Origin: Hyalangium ruber
Lineage (GTDB): Bacteria; Myxococcota; Myxococcia; Myxococcales; Myxococcaceae
NCBI RefSeq assembly: GCF_034259325.1
Contig: NZ_JAXIVS010000001.1
Coordinates: forward strand, 744,001-808,000
Reading direction: 5' to 3'
Length of the DNA: 64,000 nt
In this document: positions 16,798 through 27,990 of the stretch, one piece after another
Layout: each line of letters begins with the position of its first letter
Numbering within the stretch: position 1 is the stretch's first letter
Made by a program: the position numbers and the translations under genes
The notes under the pieces: model-generated
What the model saw: the letters and a program-made list of their open reading frames with translations, nothing else
The model's database searches: none
What the model was told of the DNA's origin: nothing

Positions 16798-17787
16798 TCA
16801 CCCTCGCAGGCGCCAGTCGAGGGGCGCCCTCCTGTGCCGCTGGCGCCTCAGCGCCTGATCCAGGAGCCGCTTCAGGCAGTCCATTTGCTCCTTGTCATAT
16901 GACTCGAGCAGATCCTGCCTGCGCCCCTTCCAGTCCACCGCGTGCAGTTGGTAGTCGGTCGTCGTGACTCTGCTTCCGGTTCCATTCTCGTAGCTGATTG
17001 TCTTATGCGCATAGACATCGAGCCGGGCGAGCTGACTCCTGGAAAGGCTGCGGGTGGTTGGCCAAGGCAGGGCGGTCTTGTGGATGGTGAGTTCGTCGCG
17101 GGTCACGATGACTCGGGTGCGGTTCACGAGGTCCTTCAGCAGATTGAAGGTGAGAAAGGCAATCAGGAGCAGCGCCGGGATGGCCAGACACATCCCGTTC
17201 CCCAAGACTTCCTTGCGGAACGTGAACAGCCCCCCCGCAACGGCACCCGTGAAGAGAGCATTGAGGACGAACTGGGAAAGAGGCGCCATGTGGAGCTCGC
17301 GCCAGTCGATGCGCGTGGCTTGGCTGTCTTCCTCGACCTGAAAGGGCTTGGAATGAGTAACAGCGGGCCGCTCGCGCAATCCCTGCTCCAACCGCTCGAT
17401 CGCCTGAGCGAGAGACTCACCGCGCTCGCCTACCCCGCCACGCCGCTCGAGCACGAGCGTCTCCAGCTTCTCCCGCTGGGCCCCCAGTTGGTGGATCAGT
17501 CGCCCCAGTGCGACGTGCTGGGAGGCGCCCTTGCCCAGCCGCTGTTCCACATGCGTGAGCGCCTCGACCAGGGGAACTTCCAGCTCGCGTACCTGGCGCA
17601 ACAGTTCAGGGCGTTGGCGCAAGTGGTGCCGCCAGCGGCGGGAGGCGAGTGACTTCACCAGCGCGGCCTGCCGCTGCCAGGCCTGCTCGAGCACCTCCCA
17701 CGCTCCTTCGAGTTGGATGCGCAACTCGGGGTCCGGTACGGCTCTCGCAGCCCGCAGCCGTCTGTACAGCTCACAAGGCGAGCGCAT
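16798..17787 (-). CDS. Membrane protein with a coiled-coil N-half and PH-like C-half, function unknown
   Basis: I chose the ATG at 17787 (MRSPCELYRRLRAARAV), preceded by GAGGG. Residues 1-160 are charged helix that should form a coiled coil. Two hydrophobic segments follow (FVLNALFTGAVAGGLFTF and CLAIPALLLIAFLTFNLL). The last 110 residues are beta-rich (RVIVTRDELTIHK, RLDVYAHKTISY, YQLHAVDWKG), like the PH-type modules that follow paired membrane helices in bacterial YcxB/YdbT-like proteins. It would sit in the inner membrane with both ends in the cytoplasm. No catalytic motif is seen. Confidence 0.7.
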   Translation of the reverse strand: MRSPCELYRRLRAARAVPDPELRIQLEGAWEVLEQAWQRQAALVKSLASRRWRHHLRQRPELLRQVRELEVPLVEALTHVEQRLGKGASQHVALGRLIHQLGAQREKLETLVLERRGGVGERGESLAQAIERLEQGLRERPAVTHSKPFQVEEDSQATRIDWRELHMAPLSQFVLNALFTGAVAGGLFTFRKEVLGNGMCLAIPALLLIAFLTFNLLKDLVNRTRVIVTRDELTIHKTALPWPTTRSLSRSQLARLDVYAHKTISYENGTGSRVTTTDYQLHAVDWKGRRQDLLESYDKEQMDCLKRLLDQALRRQRHRRAPLDWRLRG

Positions 17788-17819
17788 GTCATCTAGCCCT
17801 CGAGCGACGGGTGTTGGGC

Positions 17820-17846
17820 GGGCGAGTCCTTGTGGAGGACTCGCCC
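17820..17846 (-). terminator. Hairpin after the acetyl-CoA synthetase gene
   Basis: GGGCGAGTCCT and AGGACTCGCCC make a perfect 11-bp stem with loop TGTGG, 25 bases beyond the stop of the acs gene. It also separates that gene from the membrane protein gene. A T tract is lacking. Confidence 0.6.
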
Positions 17847-17870
17847 TGCCCGTGTTCACCGGGGTGATCG

Positions 17871-19832
<1,962 letters not shown>

Positions 19833-19895
19833 GGGCTCCCTCTCAAGCGTGACAGCGAGATGAGCCCTATTCTGTAGGTTCTCCCCGAGCCGCGC

Positions 19896-20390
19896 TCAAG
19901 GAACAACAGGGCACGTCGCTGAATCCTGAACGGCCTCGAAGCGCGTCCACAGCTCACACGCGCAGCTCTCCTGGAGCCGGGACTCGTAGCGCACCCTCAG
20001 CGCGCCGTCGAACGCCGTGGCGCACTGCGTGGTTCCCTCCAGGTGAACGCTCACCTGGTCCAGCAGGCAATCCTGCCCTCGCACGTGGACCGCGGCATTG
20101 CCCCGGGTGCCATCCACCATGAAGCGTTCCCCCCCCGCCAGGAACCGGCCAACGAGTTGCATATCAAGCAGCTCGGGGTTGATGGCGAAGTTGATGCGCA
20201 CCACCTGTCCGGTGATGACCACTGAGGCGTCCCACGGTGCTTCGGGCGAACTCAGCATCTCGCAGTCGTCGCGCATCACCTCGACGACCTGCAGCGTGTA
20301 GTTGCCCGCGTTCTGGACGAAGTCATTACAGCCGAGGGTCAGCCCCGCAGCGGCCAACAGGGACAGGGAGAAGGAGCGACGGGTGGGCAC
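19896..20390 (-). CDS. Small lipoprotein of unknown function
   Basis: The GTG at 20390 gives VPTRRSFSLSLLAAAGLTLG-C, a clear lipoprotein signal; the frame is open further upstream but codes only for low-quality sequence. The mature part (about 140 residues) is beta-rich with six cysteines (DDCEML, GQDCLLDQ, TTQCAT, ESCACELW, ATCPVV), which suggests disulfide bonds in the periplasm or on the surface. No domain is recognised. It is divergent from the M50 protease gene, 70 bases away, and lies just upstream of the acetyl-CoA synthetase gene. Confidence 0.72.
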   Translation of the reverse strand: MPTRRSFSLSLLAAAGLTLGCNDFVQNAGNYTLQVVEVMRDDCEMLSSPEAPWDASVVITGQVVRINFAINPELLDMQLVGRFLAGGERFMVDGTRGNAAVHVRGQDCLLDQVSVHLEGTTQCATAFDGALRVRYESRLQESCACELWTRFEAVQDSATCPVVP

Positions 20391-20460
20391 CCGCCCACCA
20401 TAACCAACCCCACGCACGAGTGCAGTGCCCTCGCGCGGCTCCGGGGTAGACTGCCCGCGG

Positions 20461-21792
20461 ATGTACGCCCTCCTGGCCCTCCTGGCCCTCAGCCTGCTGC
20501 TGGCCTTACACGAGCTGGGGCACCTCGTCGCCGCGCGCCTGCTCGGAGTGAAGGTGCCCCGCTTCTCCCTGGGCTTCGGGCCGCCCCTGCTGTCCTTCCG
20601 GCTGCTCGGCACCGAGTTCGTCATCTGTGCCATTCCCATCGGCGCCTCGACCACCCTCCACGGCGCCAACCCCCATGTCCCCGGGATGGACACCGCCGAT
20701 CCCACCCTCTATGTGGCCCAGCGGACCTGGAAGCGGGTGGTCATCACCCTGGCGGGCTCGGTCTCCAACTACCTGTTCGCCCTCGTCACCCTCTTCGCGC
20801 TCTACACCTCGGGCACCCACGTGGTGGTGCCGCTCACCGTGGGCACCGTGACGCCTGGCTCGGAGGCCGCGCGCGCGCAGATGCTCCCCGGCGACCGCAT
20901 CCTCAGCGTGGATGGGCTGCCGGTGAAGACCTGGTCGGAGTTCGTCGAGATCATCGGCCAGAGCCCCGGCCGTGACCGCACCCTCGTCGTGGTGCGCCAT
21001 GGGGACCCTCGCGTGGTGCAGGTGCGCCCCCGCTCGGATGAGCGCGGCGTGGGCCGCATCGGCGTGAGCCAGCAGTACGTCTACCGCGAGCACGGCCCCA
21101 GCGAGGCCCTCACGCAGTCGCTGGTCCATACGCAGCGCGTGGCCGCAGAGGCCCTGGGCCTCGTCTGGGGGCTCGTCACCGGCCCCAAGCTCACCGCCGA
21201 GCCTCCCAGTTCCGTGGCCGTCGTGCGCCAGTCCTCGGGCGCGGCCTCCACCGGCCGGGACTCGTTCCTGCGCGTGCTCGTGGCCATCTCCGTGGCGCTG
21301 GCGCTGCTGCACCTCGTCCCCGTCCCCGGCCTGGATGGCGGCCGCCTCCTGTTCCTCGCCATCGAGGCGGCCCGTGGCAGGCCCCTCTCGCCCCGCGTGG
21401 AGACCGTGGCGAACACTGTTGGCTTCCTGGCCATCACCGCCGCCATCCTCGCCGTGGCCGTCGCGGAGGTCCGCCGGGCGCTGCCCTCCGCCGAAGCTCC
21501 GGGCGCGGCGGGCGGTTCCCCGAGCCTGGTGTCCCTGGATGCGGGAGTGGATGCGGGGGTGGACGCGGGGGTGGATGCGGGGGTGCCGAGTACTCCGGGC
21601 CTGGATGCCGGGGTGCCGACCGCTCCGGCGCTCAAGCCTGATGCGGGGCCAGGCCTGGTGTCAGACGCAGGGTCGCCTTCCCCACAGGACGGGGGAGTGC
21701 CTCCTTCGGACGCTGGGACACCGGCCAGGCTGGTACCAATTCCGGACGGTGGGAGCCCCGCCATCGACGCGGGCGCTGCCGACGCGGGGTGA
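20461..21792 (+). CDS. M50-family site-2 protease with an Asp-Ala-Gly-rich tail
   Basis: The zinc motif HELGH is at residues 17-21 in the first membrane helix. One PDZ domain (about 120-200; VTPGSEAARAQMLPGDRILSVDG) and the second active-site motif VPGLDGGRLL in a later helix follow. These make an RseP/SpoIVFB-type intramembrane protease that cuts membrane-bound regulators. After the last helix comes a tail of about 95 residues rich in DAGV repeats, a feature common in myxobacterial proteins and probably disordered. A second, standard RseP is at 34481-36097, so this copy may have its own substrate. Its substrate is unknown. Confidence 0.88.
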   Translation: MYALLALLALSLLLALHELGHLVAARLLGVKVPRFSLGFGPPLLSFRLLGTEFVICAIPIGASTTLHGANPHVPGMDTADPTLYVAQRTWKRVVITLAGSVSNYLFALVTLFALYTSGTHVVVPLTVGTVTPGSEAARAQMLPGDRILSVDGLPVKTWSEFVEIIGQSPGRDRTLVVVRHGDPRVVQVRPRSDERGVGRIGVSQQYVYREHGPSEALTQSLVHTQRVAAEALGLVWGLVTGPKLTAEPPSSVAVVRQSSGAASTGRDSFLRVLVAISVALALLHLVPVPGLDGGRLLFLAIEAARGRPLSPRVETVANTVGFLAITAAILAVAVAEVRRALPSAEAPGAAGGSPSLVSLDAGVDAGVDAGVDAGVPSTPGLDAGVPTAPALKPDAGPGLVSDAGSPSPQDGGVPPSDAGTPARLVPIPDGGSPAIDAGAADAG

Positions 21793-21814
21793 AGGCTCTA
21801 TTCTCGGGCGGTCC

Positions 21815-22471
21815 ATGAAACCTCAAGCGAACGCCGGTCTCTTCTGCGAACTGTACTGGGGCAAGTCCCTGTCCGAGGCCTGGAGCTTCGGTCCCGATCA
21901 GTCGCACGTCCACGCCGCCGCGGACGAGAAGGCGCCGCTGCCCCTCTACGGTTTCACCCTGCCCCAGGAGCCTTTCCTCCTGGCCGAGCGCACCGCGGCC
22001 GGCTACCGCGTCTTCGTCCCTCCGGCCGCGAAGCTGGAGCGCAGTACGCGCGGGGATGAGTTCCACCCCGTACCCGACTCCCAGCTCGTTCAGCACGAGG
22101 GCCGCGCCAGCGTGGAGCTCCCCGAGGGCACCACCCTGCGGCTCACCCAGGGCGAACTCCACCTGTTCCTCCAGCACTCGGTGGCCAAGGACCGCGTGGC
22201 CCGCTTCCGGCTGCGGGACTTCGGGTGGCTGCTGATGGTCATCGTCCTGTTCCTCAGCGCCCCCGTGGGCTTCCTCATCGCCGGACCGAGCCCCGAGCGC
22301 ATGCAGGAGAGCAACGCGCGCGCCCTGGCCGCCGCGCGGGAGAAGGAGGCGGCGCGGCGCAAGGCGCTGGGCATCGACACGCCGCTGCGGCCCCTGACTC
22401 CTCAGGAGCAGCAGCAGTCCGATGGCGGCACCCCGCTCAAGAAGATGCCGGGCAGCCTCAGCGTGCAGTGA
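21815..22471 (+). CDS. Single-pass membrane protein of unknown function
   Basis: The start MKPQANAGLFCELYWG lies 22 bases after the protease stop, so the two are probably co-transcribed. Residues 1-120 look like a small beta domain with repeated short strands (LPLYGFTLP, YRVFVPPAAK, GTTLRLTQGELHLFL), somewhat like the N-terminal domain of AgmX/GltJ-type proteins. One membrane helix follows (LLMVIVLFLSAPVGFLIAG). A charged tail of about 55 residues closes the protein. Being next to an intramembrane protease makes it a candidate substrate or partner, which is inference only. Confidence 0.65.
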   Translation: MKPQANAGLFCELYWGKSLSEAWSFGPDQSHVHAAADEKAPLPLYGFTLPQEPFLLAERTAAGYRVFVPPAAKLERSTRGDEFHPVPDSQLVQHEGRASVELPEGTTLRLTQGELHLFLQHSVAKDRVARFRLRDFGWLLMVIVLFLSAPVGFLIAGPSPERMQESNARALAAAREKEAARRKALGIDTPLRPLTPQEQQQSDGGTPLKKMPGSLSVQ

Positions 22472-22486
22472 CTCCGTGCAGGGCGC

Positions 22487-23572
22487 TCACGCCAGCGCTG
22501 GGTAGTCGGTGTAGCCCTTCTCCTCGCCCGTATAGAACGTCGCGCGATCCGGTGCGTTGAGCGTCGCGCCGTTCTTGTAGCGCTCGGGCAGGTCCGGGTT
22601 GGAGACGAACGGCACGCCGTAGGAGACGAGATCCGCCACGCCGCGAGAGATGACCTCGTCGCCCGCGCGCGCGTCATAGCTCCCGTTCGCGATCAGCGCG
22701 CCCTTGAAGCGCTCTCGCAGCATCGGCGTGATTCGCTCCGCCCCCGCCGGCGGCGCCAGGATCCCCGTGAGCGCCTCCGTCACGTGCAGGTAGCCGAGCT
22801 TCAGCTGCCCGAGCTGCTCGGCCAGGTACGTGAAGGTCCCGATCGGATCGCTCTCCGACATCGACTGCAAGGTGAAGTACGGGGCGATCTTGTAGCCCAC
22901 CCGCTCGGGACCCCACACCCCGATGACCGCCTCCGTCACCTCGAGCGGCAGCCGCGCGCGCTTCGGGATGCTGCCCCCGTAGGCATCCGTGCGCCGGTTG
23001 GAGCCGTCACGCACGAACTGGTCCAGCAGGTAGCCGTTGGCGCCGTGCAGCTCCACGCCGTCGAAGCCCGCCGCCTTCGCGTTCACGGCCGCGCTCCGGA
23101 ACTGCTCGACGATGTCCGGCATCTCGCGCAGCTCCAGCGCTCGCGGCGCCACCATCCGCGTCCTCCCCTGCGGCGTGAACACCTCGCCGTCCGCGGCGAT
23201 CGCCGATGGCGCCACGGGCAGCGCTCCCCCGTGGAAGTCCGGATGGGACATGCGCCCCACATGCCAGAGCTGGGCGAAGATCGTTCCGCCCGCCTCGTGG
23301 ACCGCGTCCACCAGCTTCTTCCAGCCCGCCACCTGCTCCGGTGAGTGGAGGCCGGGTGTACGGATGTAGCCCACACCTTGAGGGCTCACTTGCGAAGCCT
23401 CGGTGACGAGCAGCCCGGCGGAGGCCCGCTGCACGTAATAGGTGGTGGCCAGCGGGTTCGGGACATTGCCCTCCACCGCTCGGCTGCGCGTCATCGGCGC
23501 CATCACCATCCGGTTCTTCAGTTCGAGACTGCCCAGGCGAAACGGAGAGAGGAGATTCGAGAGCTTTTCCAT
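22487..23572 (-). CDS. Old yellow enzyme family NADH:flavin oxidoreductase
   Basis: This 361-residue TIM-barrel enzyme starts MEKLSNLLSPFRLGSL, as NemA/OYE proteins do. The substrate-binding H176 and N179 with Y181 stand in ELHGANGYLLDQF, followed by RTDAYGGS. The FMN enzyme reduces activated C=C bonds, quinones or nitro compounds with NAD(P)H. The start codon is only 34 bases from that of the divergent AraC-type gene, which probably controls it. Longer upstream open frame lacks homology, which supports this start. The true substrate is not predictable. Confidence 0.93.
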   Translation of the reverse strand: MEKLSNLLSPFRLGSLELKNRMVMAPMTRSRAVEGNVPNPLATTYYVQRASAGLLVTEASQVSPQGVGYIRTPGLHSPEQVAGWKKLVDAVHEAGGTIFAQLWHVGRMSHPDFHGGALPVAPSAIAADGEVFTPQGRTRMVAPRALELREMPDIVEQFRSAAVNAKAAGFDGVELHGANGYLLDQFVRDGSNRRTDAYGGSIPKRARLPLEVTEAVIGVWGPERVGYKIAPYFTLQSMSESDPIGTFTYLAEQLGQLKLGYLHVTEALTGILAPPAGAERITPMLRERFKGALIANGSYDARAGDEVISRGVADLVSYGVPFVSNPDLPERYKNGATLNAPDRATFYTGEEKGYTDYPALA

Positions 23573-23606
23573 GGCTCTTGAGTGTCCCGGCCGATATGGA
23601 CTCGCT

Positions 23607-24587
23607 ATGCCACTGGGTCCAAAAGAATTGACCGAGCGTCCAAGCCCGGAGGACGAGCAGGCAACCGACGTCCTCGCCGACGTGCTGAACACCCTGCACC
23701 TGTCCACCCTTGTGTATGGCCGCTTCGAGCTGTCCGCGCCATGGGGCATCCAGGCCTCGGACCGGGAGGCCGCCCACATCTTCGTCGTCGCCCGGGGCGG
23801 GGCGCTGCTCGAGGTTGAAGGGGCTCCGGCCCCCGTCTCCCTCTCCGCTGGCGACCTGGCGCTGCTGCCCCACGGCGGGATCAAGGCGCTGCGCGATGCC
23901 CCGGGCAGTCCGCTCCACCGCCTCGATGATGGCCAGTGTCCGCTTGCCCGCCTCGCGGAGCCCATTCGCCTGGGGGGCGGCGGGGCCCGCACCACCCTGG
24001 TCTCGGGCGCCTTCCAGTTCGGGGCCGCTTCCCGCACGTTGCTCTTCGAGCGGCTGCCACGCGTCATCCACATCACCGCCGAGCAGGTCGCGGCGTCGCC
24101 CTCGCTGGCGGCCACCGTGCAGCTGTTCATCGCCGAGAGCGCCTCGCGCAGCCCCGGCGTCACCGTCGTCGTGAGCCGGCTCGCGGACATCCTTCTCGTG
24201 CAGGCGCTGCGCACGTACATCGCGAGCACGGACTGCCGGGAGAACGGGCTGCGCGCGCTCGCCGATCCCCACATCGGCAAGGCGCTCTCGCTCATTCATG
24301 ACCGGCCCACCGAGTCCTGGACCGTCGAGGGGCTCGCCGCGACCGTGGGGCTCTCCCGCTCGGGCTTCGCCGCTCGCTTCAGCGCGCTCGTCGGCGAGCC
24401 TCCGCTGGAGTACCTCGCACGGTGGCGGATGACGAAGGCCGCCGAGTTCCTTCGCGACAGCGATCTGTCCCTCAGCCAAGTCGCCGGCCACGTCGGCTAC
24501 CAGAGCGAGGCGTCCTTCAACCGCGCCTTCAAGCGCTGGGAGGGTGTCGCCCCCGGTGCGTACCGGCGACAGCGCCGCAGCGCGTGA
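23607..24587 (+). CDS. AraC-family transcription regulator with cupin domain
   Basis: The N-terminal 170 residues form a cupin-like sensor (RFELSAPWGIQASD, then LSAGDLALLPHGG), and the last 100 hold two helix-turn-helix units (WTVEGLAATVGLSRSGFAARF and LSQVAGHVGYQSEASFNRAF). This is the cupin_6/AraC layout. I chose the ATG at 23607; an ATG at 23571 overlaps the start of the opposite gene. Divergence from the old yellow enzyme gene with a 34-base gap argues that it regulates that gene in response to an electrophile or aromatic compound. Confidence 0.9.
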   Translation: MPLGPKELTERPSPEDEQATDVLADVLNTLHLSTLVYGRFELSAPWGIQASDREAAHIFVVARGGALLEVEGAPAPVSLSAGDLALLPHGGIKALRDAPGSPLHRLDDGQCPLARLAEPIRLGGGGARTTLVSGAFQFGAASRTLLFERLPRVIHITAEQVAASPSLAATVQLFIAESASRSPGVTVVVSRLADILLVQALRTYIASTDCRENGLRALADPHIGKALSLIHDRPTESWTVEGLAATVGLSRSGFAARFSALVGEPPLEYLARWRMTKAAEFLRDSDLSLSQVAGHVGYQSEASFNRAFKRWEGVAPGAYRRQRRSA

Positions 24588-24630
24588 TGACGCGAGGCTC
24601 GGGGGGCGTTTGCCTGTAGTGTGCGCCCCC

Positions 24631-26118
24631 ATGAGACCTCTCACCCGCGCCGAGTCGAGTGGCTGGACCGAGACCTCCCTCCACGCTGACGTCCTCGCCT
24701 TCCTCTCCCAGCTCTCGCACCCCTTGCTCCACCGCACCTCGTTCGGCGTGAGCCCCGAGGGCCGTGAGCTCCCGCTGCTGGTGCTCTCCGCTCACGGCGT
24801 GAAGACCCCCGAGGACGCGCGCCGCCTCGGGCTGCCCACCGTGCTGGTCGTCAATGGCATCCACGCCGGCGAGGTGGAGGGCAAGGAGGCCAGCCTCATG
24901 CTCGTGGGCGACTTGCTCGACGGCAAGTACCCCGGCCTGCTCGAGCGCATCACCCTGCTCGTCGTGCCCCTGTTCAACCCGGATGGCAACGACCGCATCG
25001 ACCCGAAGAACCGCGCGCTGGATATCTCCAAGCTGCACGGGCAGATCGGCCCCGTGCGCGGCGTGGGCACCCGAACCAACGCCTCCGGCGTCAACCTGAA
25101 CCGCGACTACCTGCGCCAGTCCGCCGGCGAGATGCGCCTGCTCCAGTCCCGCGTGGCCCAGCCCTGGGAGCCGGACCTCACCATCGACTGCCACGCCACC
25201 AACGGCTCCGTTCACCGCTTCCACCTCACCTACGACGTCCCCCACCCCTTCGACAGCTGCCGCCCGGAGCCCATTGAGCTGATGCGGGATCAGTTCCTCC
25301 CCGAGCTCACCCGCCGCGTCCGCGCTGGCAGTGGCCGCGAGACGTTCTTCTACGGCAACTTCGTCGAGGACGAGGGCGGCACCGGCGAGGGGTGGATGAC
25401 GTATACGCACCACCCGCGCTTCGGCTCGAACTACCGCGGGCTTACGGGTCGGTGCGACATCCTCTTCGAGGCCTACGCGTACCTGCCCTTCGAGGAGCGT
25501 GTCGCCACCACGTACCAGTTGCTCGTGGAGGCGCTTCAGCTCGCCGGGGAACGGGGAGAGGACATCCGCTCCGTGGTGCGCGCGGCGGAGACTCCGCGTG
25601 AGCGGATCGCTGTTCGCTACCGCCTGGAGCCGCATGCCGCGCCCGCGCGAATTCTCACCCGTGAGCCCCGCACGCTGGAGGGGGCTCCCGTGGAGAAGAC
25701 GCTGCCCCATCTCGCGCGCTTCGTGGGCACCCACTTCGTTGATCGGCCCTGGGCGTATGCGGTGCCGGAACCCGTGGGCAAGCTGCTGGCCCAGCATGGC
25801 CTGCGCACCCGTGTGCTCGAGCGTGCCGTACCCGCCGCTGTCGAGGTTCCGGTGATTGAGGAGGCCCGTGAGGCGGATGGCCGCGCCATTCTGGAGGCCG
25901 CGGGCGAGCTGCTGGTGCGCGCCCGCCATGAGCGCGGCACCCAGAACCTCCCCGCTGGCACCTGGCTCGTCGAGACGGGCCAGCGGCTGGGCGCCATCGC
26001 CGTGTACCTGTGCGAGGCCGAGAGCGATGATGGGCTCTTCGCCTCGGGCATCATCCCCCGGCCCCAGCCCGGGGAGCGCTTCCCGGCCCTGCGCGTCCTG
26101 GAGCCGATCGGCGGCTGA
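24631..26118 (+). CDS. M14-family zinc carboxypeptidase-like enzyme
   Basis: The 495-residue protein has the M14 zinc motif H78-x-x-E81 (GIHAGEVEGKEA), the substrate-binding arginine region NLNRDYLR and the third zinc ligand in DCHATNG. LFEAYAYLPFEER is a likely location of the catalytic glutamate. The start at 24631 follows the AraC gene by 43 bases. There is no signal peptide, so it probably works in the cytoplasm, perhaps on peptides or amino-acid conjugates. The C-terminal 170 residues form a beta-rich domain not seen in classical carboxypeptidases. Confidence 0.85.
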   Translation: MRPLTRAESSGWTETSLHADVLAFLSQLSHPLLHRTSFGVSPEGRELPLLVLSAHGVKTPEDARRLGLPTVLVVNGIHAGEVEGKEASLMLVGDLLDGKYPGLLERITLLVVPLFNPDGNDRIDPKNRALDISKLHGQIGPVRGVGTRTNASGVNLNRDYLRQSAGEMRLLQSRVAQPWEPDLTIDCHATNGSVHRFHLTYDVPHPFDSCRPEPIELMRDQFLPELTRRVRAGSGRETFFYGNFVEDEGGTGEGWMTYTHHPRFGSNYRGLTGRCDILFEAYAYLPFEERVATTYQLLVEALQLAGERGEDIRSVVRAAETPRERIAVRYRLEPHAAPARILTREPRTLEGAPVEKTLPHLARFVGTHFVDRPWAYAVPEPVGKLLAQHGLRTRVLERAVPAAVEVPVIEEAREADGRAILEAAGELLVRARHERGTQNLPAGTWLVETGQRLGAIAVYLCEAESDDGLFASGIIPRPQPGERFPALRVLEPIGG

Positions 26119-26128
26119 AGCGGTCGCC

Positions 26129-26878
26129 TCACGCGCCTTCGTTCAGGGTCTCTTCCAGGAAGGCGCGCATCGCGATCCAGGAGCGCCGCTCCGCTGCCGC
26201 GTTGTACTGGATTCCCGCCTGGGGGTTGTTCGCCCCCGGGTAGGTGAAGGCGTGCATCGCATGGCCGTAGGCGTGGAGCTGCCAGTCGGCTTTTGCTTCC
26301 GTCAGCTCCTTCGTCACCGCCAGCACGTCCGCCGGCGGCGCCATCGGATCATCCCAACCGTGGAGGATGAGCACCTTGGCCTGGATGGGCGCCTGTGGCC
26401 CCAGCGCCGGCGGATGGAACAAGCCGTGGAAGCTCACCACGCCTCGGAGCCCCGGCGCGGCACTGCGGGCGAGATCCAACGCGCAGAGCCCTCCGAAGCA
26501 GTAGCCGATCGCCGCGATTCGGTCCGGGTCGATCCGCTCGTGGCGCCTCGCCGCCGCCAGCCCCGCCAGCAGACGTCTGCGGAGCAGGGCCCGGTCCGCC
26601 ATGAAGGGGCCCATGAGGTGCGAGTTGTCCTCCATCACCCCGCCGCGCACGCCCTTGCCGTAGACATCCAGGGCGAAGCCCACGTAGCCCAGGCCCGCCA
26701 GTTGCTCCACCCGCTCTCGAATGGGCTCGCTCTGCCCATCCCACGCGTGGGCGACGAGGATGCCGGGACGCCTCGCTTCACTCGACTCGGCGTAGGCGAC
26801 GTAAGCCTGACAGACGGTCTCGCCCTCGACGTAGTCGAGGTACTCGGTGTGGATTTGGGGGGACAGGGGAGGCGACAT
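26129..26878 (-). CDS. Dienelactone hydrolase family protein
   Basis: This alpha/beta hydrolase of 249 residues has the nucleophile motif GYCFGG (cysteine nucleophile as in dienelactone hydrolases), LHGWDDP with the acid residue and a late histidine in HAMHAFTYP. The YVGFALDVYGKG loop is typical of the family. It starts at the ATG at 26878; upstream codons do not match the family. It is convergent with the M14 gene (10 bases between stops). Members act on lactones or esters, and the natural substrate is not clear. Confidence 0.92.
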   Translation of the reverse strand: MSPPLSPQIHTEYLDYVEGETVCQAYVAYAESSEARRPGILVAHAWDGQSEPIRERVEQLAGLGYVGFALDVYGKGVRGGVMEDNSHLMGPFMADRALLRRRLLAGLAAARRHERIDPDRIAAIGYCFGGLCALDLARSAAPGLRGVVSFHGLFHPPALGPQAPIQAKVLILHGWDDPMAPPADVLAVTKELTEAKADWQLHAYGHAMHAFTYPGANNPQAGIQYNAAAERRSWIAMRAFLEETLNEGA

Positions 26879-27040
26879 GTGGGGGCATGCTAGACGCATC
26901 CCCCGCGAGCTGGCACGTCCTCCTCCGTTGGCACTCCCCGCACAGGTATGCACGAACGTGAGACGGTGAGCGTTTGGGTAGACTCGTCGCTCCTCTGGAG
27001 GGGACCCCTGGGTACACCGCTCCTAGCGATGGAACGCTCT

Positions 27041-27964
27041 ATGGCGAAACCCATGAATGCTCGCTGTGCCGTACTCCTGTGGGCCTGCGTGTGGCTCTTT
27101 CCCCAGGTGACCTGGGCCGCCTCGGACACGGTCTTGAGCGCGTGGCTCGACAAGGCCTGCCCGACCGCGCAGACCTCGGGGAAGGGCTCTCAGGCCCGGC
27201 AGCAGTGCATCGAGGCCGCGGTGCGCACCGCGGAGACAGCGCGCCTCGCGGAGCTGCGCAAGACGTCCGGCAAGCGCTTCGATCGACAGTGGGAGTCGCT
27301 CCAGGAGGGGCTGAGGCGCTGGACCTCGGACGTCTGTTCCCTCAAGCGCCAGTTCGCCCAGGTGAATCTGTCGACGGGCATTGCCGATCTGGCACGCGAG
27401 AGCAGCCGGCTCGCTACCGAGTGCCAGGAGCTCCACCTGGGCTGGTGGGGTCAGCTCGCGGAGGCGCAGGCCCGGCATGACACGGAGGCGCTGGGGGCCG
27501 GGTTGACGGTGTTCTCGCAGCGGGCGGCGCGCGGCCCTACGCCTGCTCCGAAGCACGTCGCCATCGCCTGTGAGCTGTCACGCCGCGCCCTCGCCCGCCC
27601 GCCCCAGCCGCTCGCTCGGGGGACCGAAGTGGTGACGGCGGCTCAGTGGGAGAAGCTCACGGAGGCACTGGCCTCCAGCTTCCAGGCCGCGAAGTCCCTC
27701 GCCGAGTTGCAGTGCGAGCTCATCGCCGGGGGCGGCGTCACCCCTCCCGCGGACTGTCAGCAGCGCCTGGAGTACGCCCTGCTCGGTCAGCTCAAGCCCC
27801 TGACCGTGGCCCTGGACAGTACCGCGCGAGACGCCAACCCTCCGATTCCGAGCGCGCAGCCCGCTGAATCGGCACCGCAGACCTGGCAGTCGGTCTACCC
27901 GTGTGCGCCGCGCACGCAGCCGCTCCCGGCCAGCACGGCCAAGGACGGTGGCGTCGAAGGTTGA
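27041..27964 (+). CDS. Secreted protein of unknown function, LprI-like features
   Basis: The start MAKPMNARCAVLLWACVWLF gives a signal peptide ending VTWA; an ATG at 27053 is an alternative. The mature protein is mostly helix with spaced cysteines (DKACPTAQ, RQQCIEAA, TSDVCSLK, ATECQELH, AIACELS, LQCELI, DCQQRLEYA). The QQCIEAAVRTAETARLAEL helix and paired cysteines resemble LprI/DUF1311-type lysozyme inhibitors, but the match is weak. The tail is proline-rich. It should be in the periplasm or secreted. It is convergent with the moaX gene. Confidence 0.65.
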   Translation: MAKPMNARCAVLLWACVWLFPQVTWAASDTVLSAWLDKACPTAQTSGKGSQARQQCIEAAVRTAETARLAELRKTSGKRFDRQWESLQEGLRRWTSDVCSLKRQFAQVNLSTGIADLARESSRLATECQELHLGWWGQLAEAQARHDTEALGAGLTVFSQRAARGPTPAPKHVAIACELSRRALARPPQPLARGTEVVTAAQWEKLTEALASSFQAAKSLAELQCELIAGGGVTPPADCQQRLEYALLGQLKPLTVALDSTARDANPPIPSAQPAESAPQTWQSVYPCAPRTQPLPASTAKDGGVEG

Positions 27965-27990
27965 ACGGCTGGGGCTTCAGCGCAGCGGCG

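Noticed and set aside
21541-21790. GC-rich GTGGATGCGGGG-type repeats as a possible CRISPR or minisatellite
   Set aside because: They encode in-frame DAGV units of the M50 protease tail; no spacers are present.
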